Origin: Aliidongia dinghuensis
Lineage (GTDB): Bacteria; Pseudomonadota; Alphaproteobacteria; ATCC43930; CGMCC-115725
Reading direction: 5' to 3'
Assembly (NCBI RefSeq): GCF_014643535.1
Contig: NZ_BMJQ01000006.1
Span: 310,001-374,000, forward strand
DNA: 64,000 nt
The position numbers and the translations under genes are program-made. The notes beneath the pieces are model-generated. The model was not told the DNA's origin. It made no database searches and saw only the letters and a list, made by a program, of their open reading frames with translations. Numbering within the stretch: position 1 is the stretch's first letter; the number at the start of each line of letters is the position of its first letter. Positions 63,621 to 64,000 of the stretch are shown here, piece by piece.

Positions 63621-64000
63621 TCACCCGAGCGTCTGGCTCACGAGGCCGTAGGTCACGAGCGGGGCAGGCCCACTTGGCACGAAGTCGGCCAGGCGCTTGC
63701 CGAGCGACATCGTCAGCACCGTGTCGTAGACGGGCAGGCCGCTTTGGGAAAGCAGCGTGGCGAAGTCGCCCGTGCTGAAATGCGTGTCCAGGCGTAGGAA
63801 CATGCCGTCGTGCGCCGCGATATGCGGTCTCACGACGGCGATCGCGTCGTCGTCGTTGGCCGCCACGACGGGGCCGATGACATGGCCGCGACCGAACGGC
63901 CGGCAGAGCGCGAAGGCGGCAAGCACGCCGTCTCGGAACAGGCCGTAGCCGGTCGATTGCTCGAACAGCCGCTCGGCGAGGATGTCCCGTTGCACGCCGA
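63621..64000 (-). CDS. GNAT-like acetyltransferase, C-terminal part, cut by the window edge
   Basis: The 3' 125 codons of a gene whose start lies beyond 64000. The visible part (FEQSTGYGLFRDGVLAAFA, GRGHVIGPVVAANDDDAI, MFLRLDTHFSTGDFATLLSQ and GLPVYDTVLTMSLG) resembles the C-terminal half of two-domain GNAT proteins with an Acetyltransf_18 domain. The N-terminal catalytic domain cannot be seen, so the call rests on this half only. The GTG near 63995 is not a credible start. Confidence 0.55.
   Translation of the reverse strand, partial: GVQRDILAERLFEQSTGYGLFRDGVLAAFALCRPFGRGHVIGPVVAANDDDAIAVVRPHIAAHDGMFLRLDTHFSTGDFATLLSQSGLPVYDTVLTMSLGKRLADFVPSGPAPLVTYGLVSQTLG

Overview
The window is GC-rich DNA (about two thirds GC by eye) from a Gram-negative bacterium. 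TonB-dependent uptake, lipoproteins, a Tat-type signal and a type VI secretion system (T6SS) place it in the Proteobacteria. The imp-like T6SS layout (two TssC-type sheath genes, TagJ, a TagF-phosphatase fusion, Fha and a PpkA kinase), GGAAC-type promoters and the catabolic genes suggest an alphaproteobacterium, perhaps Rhodospirillales. That placement is inference. I see no rRNA, tRNA, CRISPR array, transposase or phage gene.

Positions 1-13.2 kb hold housekeeping and accessory genes. They are a 5'-truncated CoA-transferase, a DUF1302/cupredoxin operon divergent from DUF1329, an ECF sigma/anti-sigma pair, a phosphoribosyltransferase, a DHA2 MFS pump, an alpha/beta hydrolase and a TonB-dependent receptor. 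A degenerate remnant of a short-chain dehydrogenase follows the receptor.

Positions 13.5-23 kb form one collinear run: a complete dipeptide-type ABC importer (binding protein, two permeases, two ATPases) followed by an MlrC-type M81 peptidase, an N-carbamoyl-D-amino-acid hydrolase and an N-acyl-D-amino-acid deacylase. The set looks like a route for importing and unblocking peptides or N-substituted D-amino acids. Positions 23-29.7 kb form a gamma-resorcylate (2,6-dihydroxybenzoate) catabolic cluster. It has a MarR regulator plus flavin monooxygenase on the minus strand, and on the plus strand the decarboxylase, an aromatic-acid MFS transporter, maleylacetate reductase, hydroxyquinol 1,2-dioxygenase and a DoxX-like protein. 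Together these would take gamma-resorcylate through resorcinol, hydroxyquinol and maleylacetate to 3-oxoadipate.

Positions 29.7-62.9 kb are a complete T6SS with all thirteen core components. One plus-strand operon carries tagH, tssJ, tssK, tssL, tssM, tagF-pppA and ppkA. Another carries tssA, tssB, tssC, a second tssC-like gene, tagJ, tssE, tssF and tssG. clpV, hcp and vgrG are on the minus strand. Three effector-immunity modules are interleaved: (1) a predicted membrane-active effector next to vgrG, followed by two paralogous four-helix membrane proteins; (2) an RNase A-like CdiA-CT-type toxin with a CdiI-type immunity protein; (3) an Eag chaperone, a prePAAR/PAAR effector with an ADP-ribosyltransferase C-terminus, and an ADP-ribosylglycohydrolase immunity protein, the Tre1/Tri1 arrangement. 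Three T6SS operons (vgrG, eag, tssB) share a near-identical GGAAC-N16/17-(C/T)GTT promoter of the alphaproteobacterial general-stress type. The right end carries a GNAT acetyltransferase and the 3' part of another acetyltransferase-like gene cut by the window edge.

A recurring oddity is the number of short perfect tandem duplications (7-30 bp). One shifts the frame of an immunity-like gene and another separates a formerly overlapping tssF/tssG junction.
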